Under the pieces are notes generated by a model, which did no database searches, was not told where the DNA came from, and was given only the letters and a program-made list of their open reading frames with translations. Positions 24,178 to 30,929 of a stretch of 33,577 nucleotides of DNA are shown piece by piece. The translations under genes were made by a program, and so were the position numbers. Positions within the stretch are counted from its first letter, which is position 1; each line of letters begins with the position of its first letter. The stretch is from Chryseobacterium sp. FP211-J200. GTDB lineage: Bacteria; Bacteroidota; Bacteroidia; Flavobacteriales; Weeksellaceae. The stretch spans positions 1-33,577 of the forward strand of contig NZ_LSHB01000026.1 of the NCBI RefSeq assembly GCF_001643375.1, read 5' to 3'.

Positions 24178-24513
24178 AGAAATGCTTTGAAAAGCAATCC
24201 GAATGTATAAGAATTAACAACTATTCTTTAACATCCTGTTACGAAAATCAAGATTATGTTAAATACAGGTTAACAGGTTAAGGCTATTTAAAAATCTGTT
24301 CATGTTTTATTAAATTAACAATAGGTAAATTTAACTGGTCAAATTCATTAAAACATTTAAGGTACTAAAAATCAGCGATTTGAATTTTTAAAAATGTGTT
24401 AACATGAGAATTTTACCAAAATGGAGACCTAAATCAGGTTTGTACAGGTTTCAAAAACTTCGCCTTCAGATAGAGCAGCTATTTTGAACTTAAGTTTTTG
24501 ACTGTTTTGCAAA
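24178..24513. other. Gap upstream of the TonB receptor with TTAAC/GTTAA inverted repeats
   Basis: No gene. Short inverted repeats cluster here: TAACA-TCC-TGTTA (24229-24241), TTAAC-AG-GTTAA (24270-24281) and TGTTAACA (24397-24404). There is also a pair of direct CAGGTTT copies near 24435-24451. They could be operator sites for the receptor gene, or chance in an A/T-rich gap. Confidence 0.3.
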
Positions 24514-24545
24514 CAAAAAAAGACACTTTTGAAAGTGCCTTTTTA
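24514..24545 (-). terminator. Terminator of the 24.6-kb lipoprotein gene
   Basis: GACACTT pairs with AAGTGCC (one non-Watson-Crick pair) around a short loop, followed on the minus strand by seven T. Confidence 0.75.
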
Positions 24546-24566
24546 TAATTTTTGTACTAGATCTCT

Positions 24567-25043
24567 TTAGTAATCATATTTATGAGTGTAATCAGAAGTT
24601 GAAGTTACAGTGAAATTCTCATCATTAGTCACTACTTTTCCGTTGACCTCAGCTTTGAAACTTACCTTGAAAGACGGATTGTCTGCTCCTGGATTTAGAC
24701 ATTGCATACTTGTAGTTGCCAATCTCAATGGCGTTGTACTTTCTATGACATATGTTTTGGCACCTCCTATAAAATCATTTTCACCCAAAGAGATAGCGGT
24801 CTCATTATTCTGGGTCACACCGTTGATCTTCCAGACCGTATTGGAGTTGTTTTGATCGGCGCCCACAAATATAAAAGAAACATAATCTTGTTCTTCCGCA
24901 CCATCTACGGTGACTGTGAATTTCATGTTCTTCTTATTCTGATCGCCATCATCATAATCGTCATCATCATTAGAACAAGAGAATACCAACGAAAGGGTTA
25001 GGACCGGTAACAATACCAACAGTAATTTTTTCAAATTTTTCAT
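24567..25043 (-). CDS. Hypothetical lipoprotein
   Basis: 158 residues with a lipoprotein signal (MKNLKKLLLVLLPVLTLSLVFSC, lipid C23) and an acidic tail SNDDDDYDDGD that suggests surface exposure. The mature part is a single beta-sandwich-like domain (MKFTVTVDGAEEQDYVSFIFVGADQ, ending DENFTVTSTSDYTHKYDY) with one later Cys. I do not recognise a family. It is a single gene with its own terminator, upstream of and parallel to the TonB receptor, but separated from it by about 390 nt. Confidence 0.72.
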   Translation of the reverse strand: MKNLKKLLLVLLPVLTLSLVFSCSNDDDDYDDGDQNKKNMKFTVTVDGAEEQDYVSFIFVGADQNNSNTVWKINGVTQNNETAISLGENDFIGGAKTYVIESTTPLRLATTSMQCLNPGADNPSFKVSFKAEVNGKVVTNDENFTVTSTSDYTHKYDY

Positions 25044-25249
25044 AATAATTTAGTTTGAATTAAAGTTCGAACAGCAACAATTTTTACACCAAAAATGACA
25101 AAAATGCTCATCATCATTGATTTTTTCGCATTATTATCAGATGATTGATTCATAATCAATAAATTAAAATTTCGTTTTTCTGATCAGCCATTTATTTTAA
25201 GTTCAACAGGAAGTCTATATATAGAGGGCTGTGATCTTTCTATTATTAG

Positions 25250-25257
25250 TAAATTTG
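25250..25257 (+). promoter_or_regulatory. -7 box TAAATTTG for tsaC
   Basis: Perfect TAnnTTTG 32 nt before the tsaC ATG. No clear -33 TTG. Confidence 0.4.
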
Positions 25258-25289
25258 CAGAAGATCAGAACTCATAAATTTACCTTCCA

Positions 25290-25844
25290 ATGGATTTTAC
25301 CAAACCTATAGAAATCTTAAAAAACGGTGGAACGATACTTTGCCCTACAGACACGATCTGGGGAATCGGTTGCGACGCTACCAATATAGAAGCCATCAAA
25401 AAGATCTTCGACATCAAGAAAAGAGAGGCCAACAAATCGCTCATTATATTAGTAGAGTCCGAGAAACGTTTGCAAGATCTGGTGGATGTTCCCGAAATGG
25501 CTTGGCAAATCATGGACGTCAGCGAAAAACCAGTGACCATCGTTTACGAAAACCCAAAGAATCTCCCGAAAGAACTGTTGGCGGAAGACGGAAGCATCGG
25601 AATACGATTGGTAAAAAACGATTTCTGCAAAAAACTCATTACAAAACTCAACAAACCTTTGGTCTCTACTTCTGCAAACTTGAGCGGACAAAGATCACCT
25701 TTGAAGTTTTCAGACATTTCTGATGAGATCAAAAACGCTGTAGATTATGTAGTAGAAGAATTTCACGACAAGGTTTCGGAATATCCGGGATCGTCTGTTA
25801 TCAAGATCTGGAACAACAGCCAGATCAAAATCCTTCGCGAATAA
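25290..25844 (+). CDS. tsaC: L-threonylcarbamoyladenylate synthase (TsaC/YrdC)
   Basis: 184-residue cytosolic enzyme that makes threonylcarbamoyl-AMP from threonine, bicarbonate and ATP for the t6A37 modification of tRNAs reading ANN codons. The YrdC-domain motifs are PTDTIWG at 19-25, the basic KKREANKSLIIL at 43-54 and STSANLSG at 126-133. The length suits TsaC rather than the longer Sua5. A YciO-type paralogue cannot be fully excluded. The CCA-adding enzyme lies downstream on the same strand, past a repeat. Confidence 0.9.
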   Translation: MDFTKPIEILKNGGTILCPTDTIWGIGCDATNIEAIKKIFDIKKREANKSLIILVESEKRLQDLVDVPEMAWQIMDVSEKPVTIVYENPKNLPKELLAEDGSIGIRLVKNDFCKKLITKLNKPLVSTSANLSGQRSPLKFSDISDEIKNAVDYVVEEFHDKVSEYPGSSVIKIWNNSQIKILRE

Positions 25845-25849
25845 AAAAA

Positions 25850-25883
25850 CCGGCGGATGACCTTTTACAAGACCATCCGCCGG
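25850..25883. terminator. Strong hairpin after tsaC
   Basis: CCGGCGGATG (25850-25859) and CATCCGCCGG (25874-25883) form a perfect 10-bp GC-rich stem. The seven-A run is on the left, so the classic T tract is on the minus strand; on the plus strand the hairpin is followed by AAAAATA. It may act as an end-protecting stem for the tsaC message or stop minus transcripts from the repeat region. Confidence 0.55.
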
Positions 25884-25894
25884 AAAAATAAACT

Positions 25895-25972
25895 ATGAAA
25901 AAAAACTACTTTTTGTATTTACTCTTATCGCAAAAGAAATACCGAAAGATTTTTGCAGACAGAATTTCTTAA
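25895..25972 (+). pseudogene. Possible remnant: start of an exported protein
   Basis: A 25-codon frame opens ATGAAAAAAAACTACTTT, which reads like a secretion-signal start (MKKNYFLYLLLSQ), but it stops at 25970 and continues into the interspersed repeat. It may be the decayed front of a lost gene, or chance. Confidence 0.25.
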
Positions 25973-26024
25973 TTTCAGTTGTCGACTCAAAATTTAAGGC
26001 CAAAAAGTCCTGACTACTAACAAT

Positions 26025-26158
26025 TTGGGCGTATCTCCCTATTTTTCCCCAAGCTAAGGCCCGCGCAAAAAATAGGGAGACCGCGCTATCCGCTATTATC
26101 TTTCTTATGGGCTGGCAAGCCCACAAGAAAGGATAACCGCTACTATCGCTTACGCAGC
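26025..26158. repeat. Interspersed repeat with two hairpins (GGGCGTATC...CTATCGCTTACGC type)
   Basis: Begins TTGGGCGTATC and ends ACTATCGCTTACGC. Hairpin 1: TCTCCCTATTTTT (26034-26046) with AAAAATAGGGAGA (26068-26080), a perfect 13-bp stem. Hairpin 2 (26101-26130): TTTCTT and TGGGCT pair with AGCCCA and AAGAAA. CTATCCGCTATTATC and ACCGCTACTATCGC link them. From memory this is a well-dispersed Bacteroidetes element of unknown role. The rest of the 411-nt tsaC-cca gap holds only the hairpin at 25850 and a 25-codon fragment at 25895. Confidence 0.7.
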
Positions 26159-26189
26159 TTCGCATAGTACAAACTTTTCCCAAAAGATT

Positions 26190-26197
26190 TATCTTTG
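26190..26197 (+). promoter_or_regulatory. -7 box TATCTTTG for cca
   Basis: Perfect TAnnTTTG at the right edge of the repeat element, giving a leader of about 52 nt before the ATG at 26256. A second, imperfect site (TTG 26213, TAATCTTTG 26237) would give an almost leaderless message. Confidence 0.45.
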
Positions 26198-26255
26198 CCA
26201 ACATAATTTGACTTGTCCTATTATTAAAGAATTTTTTAATCTTTGAAATTATTTA

Positions 26256-27689
26256 ATGTTAATCAACTTAGCTCAGAATAAAAACCTCAAACTTTTCAAG
26301 GTCATTTCTGAAGTCGCTTCCAGAAACGGACAAACCGTTTATGCCGTTGGCGGATTCGTTCGCGACCTCATTATGAAAAGAAAGGTATCTACAGATATAG
26401 ATTTCGTCACAGAATCCAGCGGAATCGAATTGGCAGAAAGCATCGCCAAAGAAATCGACCCAAAAACGAAAGTCGCGGTTTTCAAAACCTATGGAACCGC
26501 GATGTTCAGATACAAAGATCTGGAACTGGAATTTGTTGGCGCGAGAAAAGAAAGCTACAGCGAAGATTCCAGAAAACCATCTGTGGAAATTGGAACGATT
26601 GAGGATGACCAAAAACGCAGAGATTTTACCATCAACGCAATGGCGATTTCATTAAACAAAGAAAATTTCGGCGAACTCATCGACCCTTTTGACGGTCTTC
26701 AAGATTTGAACAAGAAAATCCTGAGAACGCCACTTGAACCTCATCAAACTTATTCGGATGATCCACTCAGAATGATGCGAGCCATCCGTTTTGCTACGAC
26801 TTTGGATTTCAAGATCGAAGAAAATTCTCTGAAAGCCATCAAAGACGAAGCGGAAAGAATGAAAATCGTCTCGATGGAAAGAATCATGGTGGAATTTAAT
26901 AAAATAATGCTTTCTGACAGGCCTTCAAAAGGTTTAAAATTACTGGAAGAAACCACATTGTTACAATATATTCTCCCAGAACTCACCGCATTAAAAGGTA
27001 TCGAAGATATTGACGGACAAACGCACAAAGATAATTTCTACCACACTTTGGCAGTAGTCGATAATATTTCTGAAAGCACCGATAAACTTTGGTTGCGATG
27101 GTCAGCACTACTCCACGACATCGGAAAAGCACCTACGAAAAAGTTTGTTGAAGGCATCGGCTGGACTTTCCACGGTCACGAATTTCTCGGTTCTAAAATG
27201 ATAAAATCAATTTTCAAACGATTGAAACTTCCACTCGGACAAGAGCAAAAATACGTGGAAAAACTCGTGAGAATGCATGCTAGACCAATTGCCTTGATTA
27301 CGGATGACGCTTCGGATTCTGCGTTGCGACGCTTACTTTTTGATTCGGGAGAAAATCTGGAAGACCTATTTACACTTTGCAAATCCGACATCACGACCAA
27401 GAATTATTCTAAGCAAGCCAAATTCAAAAAGAATTTTGAATACGTTGCGACGAAAATAAAAGAAGTTGAGGAAAAAGACCAGGTCAGGAATTTCCAACCG
27501 CCAATTTCCGGTGAAGAAATCATGGAACTTTTCGGATTAGATCCTGGCAGAGAAATCGGAATCTTGAAAGAAAAAGTGAAGGAAGCGATTCTGGAAGGCG
27601 AGATTCAAAATGATAAGATTGAAGCGAGAGAATTTGTAATCAATGAAGCGGAGAAATTGGGATTGACTTTGGTAATTAAAAATGAATAA
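26256..27689 (+). CDS. cca: CCA tRNA nucleotidyltransferase
   Basis: 477-residue class II nucleotidyltransferase that adds or repairs the 3' CCA end of tRNAs. Visible blocks are VGGFVRDLIM (31-40), the catalytic pair in STDIDFVTE (45-53), RRDFTINAMAI and RAIRFA for the neck. The C-terminal half carries an HD domain (LLHDIGKAPT, FHGHE), as in bacterial CCA/HD enzymes. The ATG at 26256 directly precedes the conserved core. The GreA-like gene overlaps its last 8 nt, so translation is coupled. Confidence 0.93.
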   Translation: MLINLAQNKNLKLFKVISEVASRNGQTVYAVGGFVRDLIMKRKVSTDIDFVTESSGIELAESIAKEIDPKTKVAVFKTYGTAMFRYKDLELEFVGARKESYSEDSRKPSVEIGTIEDDQKRRDFTINAMAISLNKENFGELIDPFDGLQDLNKKILRTPLEPHQTYSDDPLRMMRAIRFATTLDFKIEENSLKAIKDEAERMKIVSMERIMVEFNKIMLSDRPSKGLKLLEETTLLQYILPELTALKGIEDIDGQTHKDNFYHTLAVVDNISESTDKLWLRWSALLHDIGKAPTKKFVEGIGWTFHGHEFLGSKMIKSIFKRLKLPLGQEQKYVEKLVRMHARPIALITDDASDSALRRLLFDSGENLEDLFTLCKSDITTKNYSKQAKFKKNFEYVATKIKEVEEKDQVRNFQPPISGEEIMELFGLDPGREIGILKEKVKEAILEGEIQNDKIEAREFVINEAEKLGLTLVIKNE

Positions 27690-28122
27690 AGAAGAATTAA
27701 TAACAATCATAAGGCAAAAACTCTCCGAAAAAATCGAAAATTTCGAAAAACTGATTGCAGAAACCCGCGCATCCAGCAACGATACCAAAAGTTCGATGGG
27801 TGACAAATACGAAACGGGAAGAGAAATGCTTCAACAGGAAATCAACAATCTTCAAGTTCAGCTGAATGAGATTTTGAAACAAAGAGATCTTCTCAAAACT
27901 ATTTTACCAAAACTAAATGATAAAGCTGAAAAAGGCGCAATCGTGACAACGGAAAAAGGTTTGTTTTTCATTTCTGTTTCTTTAGGTGAAATCAAAATTG
28001 AGAATCAGAAGATCATTTGCATTTCGCCGGAATCTCCATTGGCAAAAGCGATGAATCGGAAACAGAGAGGTGATGTTTTTTCTTTGAATACAATGGTTCA
28101 GAAAATTTTGGATATCCAATAA
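27682..28122 (+). CDS. GreA-like protein (often misnamed 3-oxoacyl-ACP synthase)
   Basis: 146 residues. Residues 1-75 are helical with coiled-coil character (KLSEKIENFEKLIAETR, then QQEINNLQVQLNEILKQ), as in the GreA N-terminal domain. The C-terminal half ends with a beta domain holding SPESPLAKAMNRKQRGDVF (115-133), similar to the GreA/GreB SPIARALIGKEVGD block. From memory, close relatives carry the unsupported name 3-oxoacyl-ACP synthase; no thiolase fold or active Cys is present. The acidic tip DDTKSSMGDKYETG differs from true GreA, so cleavage-factor activity is uncertain. It overlaps cca by 8 nt. Confidence 0.7.
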   Translation: MNKEELITIIRQKLSEKIENFEKLIAETRASSNDTKSSMGDKYETGREMLQQEINNLQVQLNEILKQRDLLKTILPKLNDKAEKGAIVTTEKGLFFISVSLGEIKIENQKIICISPESPLAKAMNRKQRGDVFSLNTMVQKILDIQ

Positions 28123-28251
28123 CCTTATTTTCGAAATATCTCCTACCGTTCATTGTTTCACATAGAAACATTTATGAAAGAATTAACTTTTAAGAGTCTC
28201 ACTTTGCATATTTATTGTTGCTGTTATTCATAATTAAACAATCCAATTTTT

Positions 28252-29001
28252 ATGAAAATTCTTGACAATAAAGTAGCTTTGGTTACAGGTGCAGGTTCCG
28301 GAATCGGACTTGCCATTGCAAAATTATACGCAAAAGAAGGTGCAAAAGTTGTAGTTTCTGATATTAATGAAGAACATGGAAAATCAGCCGTTGCAGAAAT
28401 AAAATCAGCGGGCGGAGAAGCCACTTTCGTAAAAGCAGACACATCAAATCCTGAACAAGTTGAAGCGTTAATAAAAGCAACAGTTGAAGCTTACGGTAGA
28501 TTGGACATCGCTTGCAACAATGCTGGAATTGGTGGTGAACAGGCAACCACAGGAGATTATAGCATTGACAGTTGGAAAAAAGTTCTCAACGTGAATTTAG
28601 ATGGTGTTTTCTATGGTTGCAAATACGAACTGAATCAAATGGAAAAAAATGGTGGCGGTGTCATCGTCAATATTGCTTCTATCCACGGTACAGTTGCTGC
28701 TCCCCTCTCCTCAGCTTATACAACTTCTAAACACGCAGTTGTCGGCCTCACCAAAAACATCGGTGTAGAGTATGGACAGAAAAACATCCGTTGTAATGCA
28801 GTAGGACCTGCTTATATCGAGACGCCACTTTTGGAAAGTGCGAGCGGTGATATGAAAGAAGCTTTGACAGCCAAACATCCAATGGGAAGATTGGGTAAAT
28901 CCGAAGAAGTTGCAGAATTGGTCCTTTTCCTAAGCTCAGAAAAATCTTCTTTTATGACCGGCGGTTATTATCTTGTAGATGGTGGTTATACTGCGATCTA
29001 A
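28252..29001 (+). CDS. SDR family oxidoreductase
   Basis: 249-residue classical short-chain dehydrogenase. The cofactor loop TGAGSGIG is at 12-19, NNAG at 89-92, and the catalytic S143, Y156 and K160 lie in IASIHGTVAAPLSSAYTTSK. The acidic D37 after the second strand (VVSDINE) suggests NAD(H) over NADP(H). The C-terminal YYLVDGGYTAI is typical of glucose-1-dehydrogenase-like and FabG-like members; the true substrate is unknown. It stands alone, with no partner gene that fixes a pathway. Confidence 0.88.
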   Translation: MKILDNKVALVTGAGSGIGLAIAKLYAKEGAKVVVSDINEEHGKSAVAEIKSAGGEATFVKADTSNPEQVEALIKATVEAYGRLDIACNNAGIGGEQATTGDYSIDSWKKVLNVNLDGVFYGCKYELNQMEKNGGGVIVNIASIHGTVAAPLSSAYTTSKHAVVGLTKNIGVEYGQKNIRCNAVGPAYIETPLLESASGDMKEALTAKHPMGRLGKSEEVAELVLFLSSEKSSFMTGGYYLVDGGYTAI

Positions 29002-29133
29002 GATTCAGAGAAATAAAATTATCAAGGCATTCACATTCTGTGGATACTTTTTTCTATTACTAATATTTGTGTTTTTGACTGATTTTTAAATATAAAATTC
29101 TTTATTTTGTACTCACAATTATTAGCTTTCAAA

Positions 29134-29928
29134 ATGCAAAACTACCTCGATCTACTTCAGCATATTATAGATAACGGCACAGATAAAACCGACAGAACCG
29201 GAACTGGAACCCGAAGCGTTTTCGGTTACCAATTGCGTTATGATTTGTCCAAAGGTTTTCCTTTGGTAACAACAAAAAAGGTTCATTTGAAGTCTATCAT
29301 TTATGAATTGCTTTGGTTTATCAAAGGAGACACAAATACGAAATATCTCACTGATAACGGCGTTTCCATCTGGAACGAATGGGCAGATGAAAACGGAGAC
29401 CTAGGTCCTGTTTATGGTGCACAATGGAGAAGCTGGACAGGTGCTAATGGAAAAGTGGTTGACCAATTCTCAGAAGTCATTGAACAAATTAAAAAAAATC
29501 CGGATTCCCGTAGATTGATAGTTTCCGCCTGGAATGCTGCTGAGATCCCGAATATGGTTTTGGCACCATGTCACGCTTTGTTTCAGTTTTATGTGGCAGA
29601 TGGAAAATTATCCCTTCAATTGTACCAAAGAAGTGCGGATGTTTTCTTAGGCGTTCCGTTCAACATTGCTAGTTATGCACTTTTATTGATGATGGTTGCG
29701 CAGGTTTGCGACTTGGAAGTTGGCGATTACGTTCACACTTTCGGTGATGTTCATATTTATAACAATCATTTTGAGCAAGTCAACAGACAGCTTTCCCGAG
29801 AAACAAGACCTTTACCAACAATGAAATTAAATCCTGAAATCAAAGATATTTTCGATTTTGATTTTGAGGATTTCACTTTGGAAAATTATGACCCGCATCC
29901 GGGAATTAAAGCTCCGGTGGCGATATAA
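29134..29928 (+). CDS. thyA: Thymidylate synthase
   Basis: Converts dUMP to dTMP with methylene-tetrahydrofolate. Starting at ATG 29134 ([11 protein letters not shown]) it is 264 residues, the same as E. coli ThyA, and the active-site Cys falls at C146 ([13 protein letters not shown]), also the E. coli number. The open frame extends upstream to a TTG at 29107 that would add nine residues with no family counterpart, so I reject that start. DRTGTGT (20-26), RRLIVSAWN (126-134) and the C-terminal PGIKAPVAI are family marks. A near-promoter TTG...TATTTTG precedes it with a long 25-nt spacer. Confidence 0.95.
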   Translation: MQNYLDLLQHIIDNGTDKTDRTGTGTRSVFGYQLRYDLSKGFPLVTTKKVHLKSIIYELLWFIKGDTNTKYLTDNGVSIWNEWADENGDLGPVYGAQWRSWTGANGKVVDQFSEVIEQIKKNPDSRRLIVSAWNAAEIPNMVLAPCHALFQFYVADGKLSLQLYQRSADVFLGVPFNIASYALLLMMVAQVCDLEVGDYVHTFGDVHIYNNHFEQVNRQLSRETRPLPTMKLNPEIKDIFDFDFEDFTLENYDPHPGIKAPVAI

Positions 29929-29938
29929 TTTTTGCAAG

Positions 29939-30856
29939 TTGAGGATCTCTTTAATTTTTTTATTACTACTATTCATTTTCTTTAATTGTAAAAAAGAAGA
30001 CAGAAAAAGTGATTTATACTCCACCGAGCTGGTTGAAGTTTTAGGTCCAAAAGAAAAAGGTCTTTATGACTCTTTAAATGTTCCTGCAAATCTGAGAGAT
30101 GAGGTAAAGAAGATTTCATCATTTAATTATTTTGATACAGGCGTCCTCGGACATCAAAATCCAAATATTGAATATGCAACTCCTTTTTCTGAATTTGAAA
30201 AATTAAAGAAGAAAGCTACAATTAAGGAAATCTATCAATTAACTTTTAATAAAAACCCTGTAGTTACTCTCTACTCATACATTGAAGTTGCAGATCGTAT
30301 TCCTAAGCTTACACCACTATTTTATTCACGCCTTCTAAATCTAAAAAAGGAAATATACTCCCAAAATGGTTGTATTATAGGTGATCTACCTCCCTCACAA
30401 ATATTCTATGACGAATATTTGAAAAATGTAAATGAAGATAAACAAGCAAAAGATTTGATTCTGCGAAAACTTGACAGTATTTCTATTTACGGCAATAATA
30501 CGACCAACTATGTTTTGAATCAAGCTTTAAGACATAGAGTTTATCCTGAATATTTCCATAATAGACTGGAAGAATTAGCATTCGCAAAACAAAACCCTTA
30601 CGTCCTTTTATATCTTACCAAACATTTTAGAGAACAATACAAAGACAGACTTCAGAAAAGTATTATTTCTTATCTTGAAAAGACTAACGATGACAGTTAT
30701 GAGGATTTCAGTAAAAACACATTAATATTGGAACTGATGAAATTCAAAAATCCTGACAATAAAAAACTTCTAGAAAAACTATTAGAAAACAACTTCATTT
30801 TAAAGGATGACCACGAAGTTAATCTATTGAAAAAAGGAAATGGAATCACAAAATAA
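29939..30856 (+). CDS. Hypothetical lipoprotein, TTG start
   Basis: 305 residues from TTG 29939, 11 nt after the thyA stop. This start gives a clean lipoprotein signal MRISLIFLLLLFIFFNC with lipid C17 and then KKEDRKSD. Longer readings back to 29858 put the signal behind 27 extra residues and overlap thyA. The mature part is mostly helical with repeated KL/LE patterns, and includes NPYVLLYLTKHFREQYKDRL and LLEKLLENNF, which suggests a helical-repeat fold. I do not recognise the family. It is more A/T-rich than both neighbours, which might reflect transfer or weak expression. Confidence 0.68.
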   Translation: MRISLIFLLLLFIFFNCKKEDRKSDLYSTELVEVLGPKEKGLYDSLNVPANLRDEVKKISSFNYFDTGVLGHQNPNIEYATPFSEFEKLKKKATIKEIYQLTFNKNPVVTLYSYIEVADRIPKLTPLFYSRLLNLKKEIYSQNGCIIGDLPPSQIFYDEYLKNVNEDKQAKDLILRKLDSISIYGNNTTNYVLNQALRHRVYPEYFHNRLEELAFAKQNPYVLLYLTKHFREQYKDRLQKSIISYLEKTNDDSYEDFSKNTLILELMKFKNPDNKKLLEKLLENNFILKDDHEVNLLKKGNGITK

Positions 30857-30929
30857 TCAGCGATTCGTAACTTTAATTAATTATAACAGACTTATCTAAT
30901 AAATCTATCAAAAATAACAACAATATAAA

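Noticed and set aside
25144-25160. ATTGATT-CAT-AATCAAT inverted repeat before tsaC
   Set aside because: Short A/T-only palindrome, likely by chance in this composition; no second copy found nearby.
25893-26204. 103-codon minus-strand open frame
   Set aside because: It runs through the interspersed repeat with its hairpins, has no promoter or signal, and its residues follow the repeat's base pattern.
29107-29133. TTG start for thyA, nine residues upstream
   Set aside because: ATG at 29134 gives the canonical 264-residue protein with Cys146; the extension has no family counterpart.
29858-29938. Longer N-terminus of the lipoprotein after thyA
   Set aside because: It would overlap thyA by 70 nt and bury the signal peptide behind 27 residues.
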